This document shows positions 13,778 to 16,190 of a stretch of DNA of 16,190 nt, in pieces. The stretch's first letter is position 1. Each line of letters begins with the position of its first letter. Position numbers and translations under genes: made by a program. The notes beneath the pieces were generated by a model, which saw only the letters and a program-made list of their open reading frames with translations, was not told the DNA's origin and did no database searches. The DNA is from Mageeibacillus sp. UBA1257 (GTDB lineage: Bacteria > Bacillota > Clostridia > UBA1212 > UBA1257): NCBI GenBank assembly GCA_002308775.1, contig DBVT01000021.1:1-16190 (forward strand), read 5' to 3'.

Positions 13778-16190
13778 ATGGTGAATGTACACGATGTGTA
13801 TTACGGCAAGAACAAGCGTAAGAGCTATTCGAGGATCACGGAAGTCCTGGACATGCCGAACCTTATTGCCGTTCAGAAAAACTCGTACGACAACTTCATA
13901 AAGGAAGGTCTTAAAGAGGTGTTCGGTGACATCTCCCCGATCATGGATTATTCGGGAAACCTTCAGCTTGAATTCGTCGATTACGTTATCGAAGACAAAA
14001 CGACTTACACGATCGAAGAATGTAAGGAAAGAGACGCGACATACGCGTCACCGCTGAAAGTCAAGGTGCGTATTTTTAACAAGGAAACGGGCATCATTAA
14101 AGAAGACACGATCTTCTTCGGCGATTTTCCCAAAATGACGGACAACGGAACGTTTATCATGAACGGTGCCGAGCGTGTTATCGTCAGCCAGCTGGTACGT
14201 TCGCCGGGCGTCTATTATGAGACATCGTACGACAAGATCAAAGGCAAGCACATCACAAGCACAACGCTTATTCCCAACAGAGGAGCATGGCTTGAGTACG
14301 AGATCGACAACAGTGATATCATCTACTGCAGACTTGATAAAAACAGAAAGATCCCCGCGACGATCCTTTTAAGAGCTCTCGGATACGGAACGAATGAAGA
14401 CATTTTCGAACTTCTCTCGGTCGATAATGAAAAACTCGCTCCGCAGTACAGAGGAGACGCTACGGAAAAGTATCTGACGGATGACAGGATCGTCGTCACT
14501 CTCGATAAGGACCAGAACGATTCCACGGATAAGGCCCTCATCGACATTTACAGAAGACTTCGCCCCGGCGAGCCTGCCACAGTCGACGGCGCAAGGACGC
14601 TCATATACGGAATGTTCTTCGACGCGAGAAGATACGACCTCGCAAAAGTCGGAAGATATAAATACAACAAAAAACTCTCTCTCGCTTCGAGGATCGCGGG
14701 CTGCACTGCCGCGGCTGACGTTATCAATCCCGAAACGGGCGAAATGTTCGTCGAGGCAGGAAAAACCATCGACGAAGAGACTGCGAACGCTATCCAGGAC
14801 GCCGGCATCAACGAAGTTTATGTCACGACCATCCAGCGCCCCCTCAAGGTCATAGGAAACAACACAGTCAAACTGGACGGATACGTTGATTTCGATCCCA
14901 AGGAAGTCGGTATAACGGAAAGAGTTTACCTGCCGACTCTCCAGGAATTCATGATGGAAGCAAACGGGAACTCCGAGCTTCTTAAGAAGATCATTTCTGA
15001 TAACGTCGCGGAACTCGTTCCGAAGCACGCTACTCCTTTCGATGTCATCGCATCGTTCAACTATCTGCTCAACCTCAAATACGATCTCGGCAACTTCGAC
15101 GATATAGACCACCTCGGAAACAGAAGGATCAGATGCGTCGGAGAGCTTCTCCAGAACCAGTTCAGAATAGGCCTCGCAAGAATGGAGCGCGGCGTTAAAG
15201 AGAAGATGGCAATGCAGGATCCCGATTCTGTGACACCTCAGATGCTGGTAAATACAAGACCCGTTATAGCTGCTATCAAAGAGTTCTTCGGATCTTCACA
15301 GCTTTCACAGTTTATGGATCAGACAAACCCTCTGGCAGAGCTCGCAAACAAGAGAAGACTGAGCGCTCTGGGACCCGGCGGTTTGAACAGAGACAGAGCC
15401 ACGTTTGAAGTAAGAGACGTTCACTATACACATTACGGCCGTATGTGCCCGATAGAGACACCTGAAGGTCCTAACATCGGACTTATCGGATCGCTCAGTA
15501 CATACGCAAGGATCAACGAACACGGATTCGTCGAGGCTCCTTACAGAAAATACGACAAGGAAAATGGCGTCGTTACGGACAGGATAGATTACCTGATGGC
15601 AGACGAAGAAGATAAATACATCGTCGCGCAGGCAAACTCTCCGCTCGATGAAGATGGCAGATTCACAGGTAAGAAGGTCGTCTGCCGTTACAAGGCCGAC
15701 TTCCTCGAAGTAGAGCCCGCAAGAGTTGACTATATGGACGTATCGCCTAAGCAGGTCGTATCTGTCGCTGCAGCTATGATACCGTTCCTCGAGAACGATG
15801 ACGCATCTCGTGCACTGATGGGTTGTAACATGCAGAGACAGGCAGTACCTCTTCTCCGCGCGGAATCACCCATAGTTGCAACAGGTATCGAATACAAAGC
15901 CGCAAAAGACTCCGGCGCAGTCGTACTCGCTAAAGAAGCCGGAACGGTAACTGACGTTACGGGACGCTGCATAACGATAGAGAGAGACGACGGAACAGTC
16001 GACAGATATAATCTGATCAAATTTATGAGATCGAACCAGGGCACATGCATCAACCAGAAACCCGTCGTCAAAGAGGGCGAAAGAGTTGAAAAAGAGCAGG
16101 TCATCGCTGACGGTCCTTCGACTGATCACGGCGAGATATCTCTCGGCAGAAACATCCTGATCGCTTTCATGACATGGGAAGGCTACAACT
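13778..16190 (+). CDS. rpoB: DNA-directed RNA polymerase subunit beta (partial, 3' end beyond window)
   Basis: RpoB is the beta subunit of core RNA polymerase. From ATG 13778 (GAGGTGAT about 8 bases upstream) the frame is open to the window end, 804 codons, roughly the first two thirds of the protein. Protrusion and lobe sequences are seen (NGAERVIVSQLVRSPGVYYE), then the fork and rifampicin region SSQLSQFMDQTNPLAEL, RMCPIETPEGPNIGL, and NMQRQAVPLLRAESP. In rifampicin cluster I, residues 523-524 read Ala-Asn where Bacillota normally have Thr-His; Asn524 aligns with E. coli His526. Catalytic Lys residues, flap and C-terminus lie outside the window. Unusually, rplL is not upstream: a divergent ispE is there, and rpoB has its own promoter and long leader. 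rpoC is expected downstream. Confidence 0.99.
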   Translation, partial: MVNVHDVYYGKNKRKSYSRITEVLDMPNLIAVQKNSYDNFIKEGLKEVFGDISPIMDYSGNLQLEFVDYVIEDKTTYTIEECKERDATYASPLKVKVRIFNKETGIIKEDTIFFGDFPKMTDNGTFIMNGAERVIVSQLVRSPGVYYETSYDKIKGKHITSTTLIPNRGAWLEYEIDNSDIIYCRLDKNRKIPATILLRALGYGTNEDIFELLSVDNEKLAPQYRGDATEKYLTDDRIVVTLDKDQNDSTDKALIDIYRRLRPGEPATVDGARTLIYGMFFDARRYDLAKVGRYKYNKKLSLASRIAGCTAAADVINPETGEMFVEAGKTIDEETANAIQDAGINEVYVTTIQRPLKVIGNNTVKLDGYVDFDPKEVGITERVYLPTLQEFMMEANGNSELLKKIISDNVAELVPKHATPFDVIASFNYLLNLKYDLGNFDDIDHLGNRRIRCVGELLQNQFRIGLARMERGVKEKMAMQDPDSVTPQMLVNTRPVIAAIKEFFGSSQLSQFMDQTNPLAELANKRRLSALGPGGLNRDRATFEVRDVHYTHYGRMCPIETPEGPNIGLIGSLSTYARINEHGFVEAPYRKYDKENGVVTDRIDYLMADEEDKYIVAQANSPLDEDGRFTGKKVVCRYKADFLEVEPARVDYMDVSPKQVVSVAAAMIPFLENDDASRALMGCNMQRQAVPLLRAESPIVATGIEYKAAKDSGAVVLAKEAGTVTDVTGRCITIERDDGTVDRYNLIKFMRSNQGTCINQKPVVKEGERVEKEQVIADGPSTDHGEISLGRNILIAFMTWEGYN

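Noticed and set aside
14369..15112. Long minus-strand open frame of 247 codons inside rpoB
   Set aside because: It is the shadow of a highly conserved rpoB frame; its Asp/Val/Ser-rich translation resembles no family and it has no ribosome site.
1..16190. Mobile element, phage, CRISPR, toxin-antitoxin or other accessory system
   Set aside because: All coding space is taken by recognisable core genes with uniform codon use; no direct repeats, terminal inverted repeats, integrase or transposase sequence was seen.

Overview
The window looks like chromosomal core sequence from a member of the Bacillota, most likely a clostridial, gut- or rumen-type lineage. The reasons are Gram-positive-style ribosome binding sites, heavy use of AGA/AGG arginine and ATA isoleucine codons at moderate GC, several TTG/GTG starts, sigma-A-type promoters often with an extended -10, and a clostridial/bacilli gene set (AsnA, TypA, MltG-TrmR-TrhP, WalJ, RlmH). 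I cannot assign genus or species. There are no rRNA or tRNA genes, CRISPR arrays, insertion sequences or prophage genes. No stretch above 300 bases lacks a gene; the longest gaps are 3879-4126 and 13550-13777, both promoter regions between divergent genes.

Layout. A terminator for an unseen + strand gene opens the window (1-30). Then maf (-), a house-cleaning nucleotide pyrophosphatase, diverges from asnA (+), an ammonia-dependent asparagine synthetase, which is followed by a sialate-O-acetylesterase-like SGNH esterase (+). A strong hairpin (2637-2668) separates these from convergent nagA (-). nagA diverges from a + strand run of typA-mltG-trmR-trhP: a ribosome-associated GTPase, a cell-wall lytic transglycosylase, and two enzymes that would make 5-methoxyuridine at tRNA position 34. 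Next come murA-walJ with its own promoter, then a NUDIX hydrolase and rlmH with another promoter. ispE (-) is convergent with rlmH and divergent from rpoB (+), which runs off the right edge.

How the genes fit together. The main themes are translation and ribosome upkeep (TypA, TrmR, TrhP, RlmH), peptidoglycan synthesis and remodelling (MurA, MltG, NagA feeding amino-sugar carbon, IspE supplying isoprenoids for lipid carriers), nucleotide sanitation (Maf, NUDIX) and transcription (RpoB). Promoters with good hexamers can be read directly for maf, asnA, nagA, typA, murA, the NUDIX gene and rpoB; that for ispE is weaker.

I did not find a new defence, mobile or otherwise undescribed system. The points most worth a second look are: an Asn in place of the near-invariant rifampicin-contacting His of RpoB (E. 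coli position 526); rpoB standing apart from rplJL behind its own promoter and a structured leader of about 150 nt; a palindromic operator-like site in the asnA promoter; a hairpin in the typA leader; and a possible terminator for rlmH embedded in the coding end of ispE.
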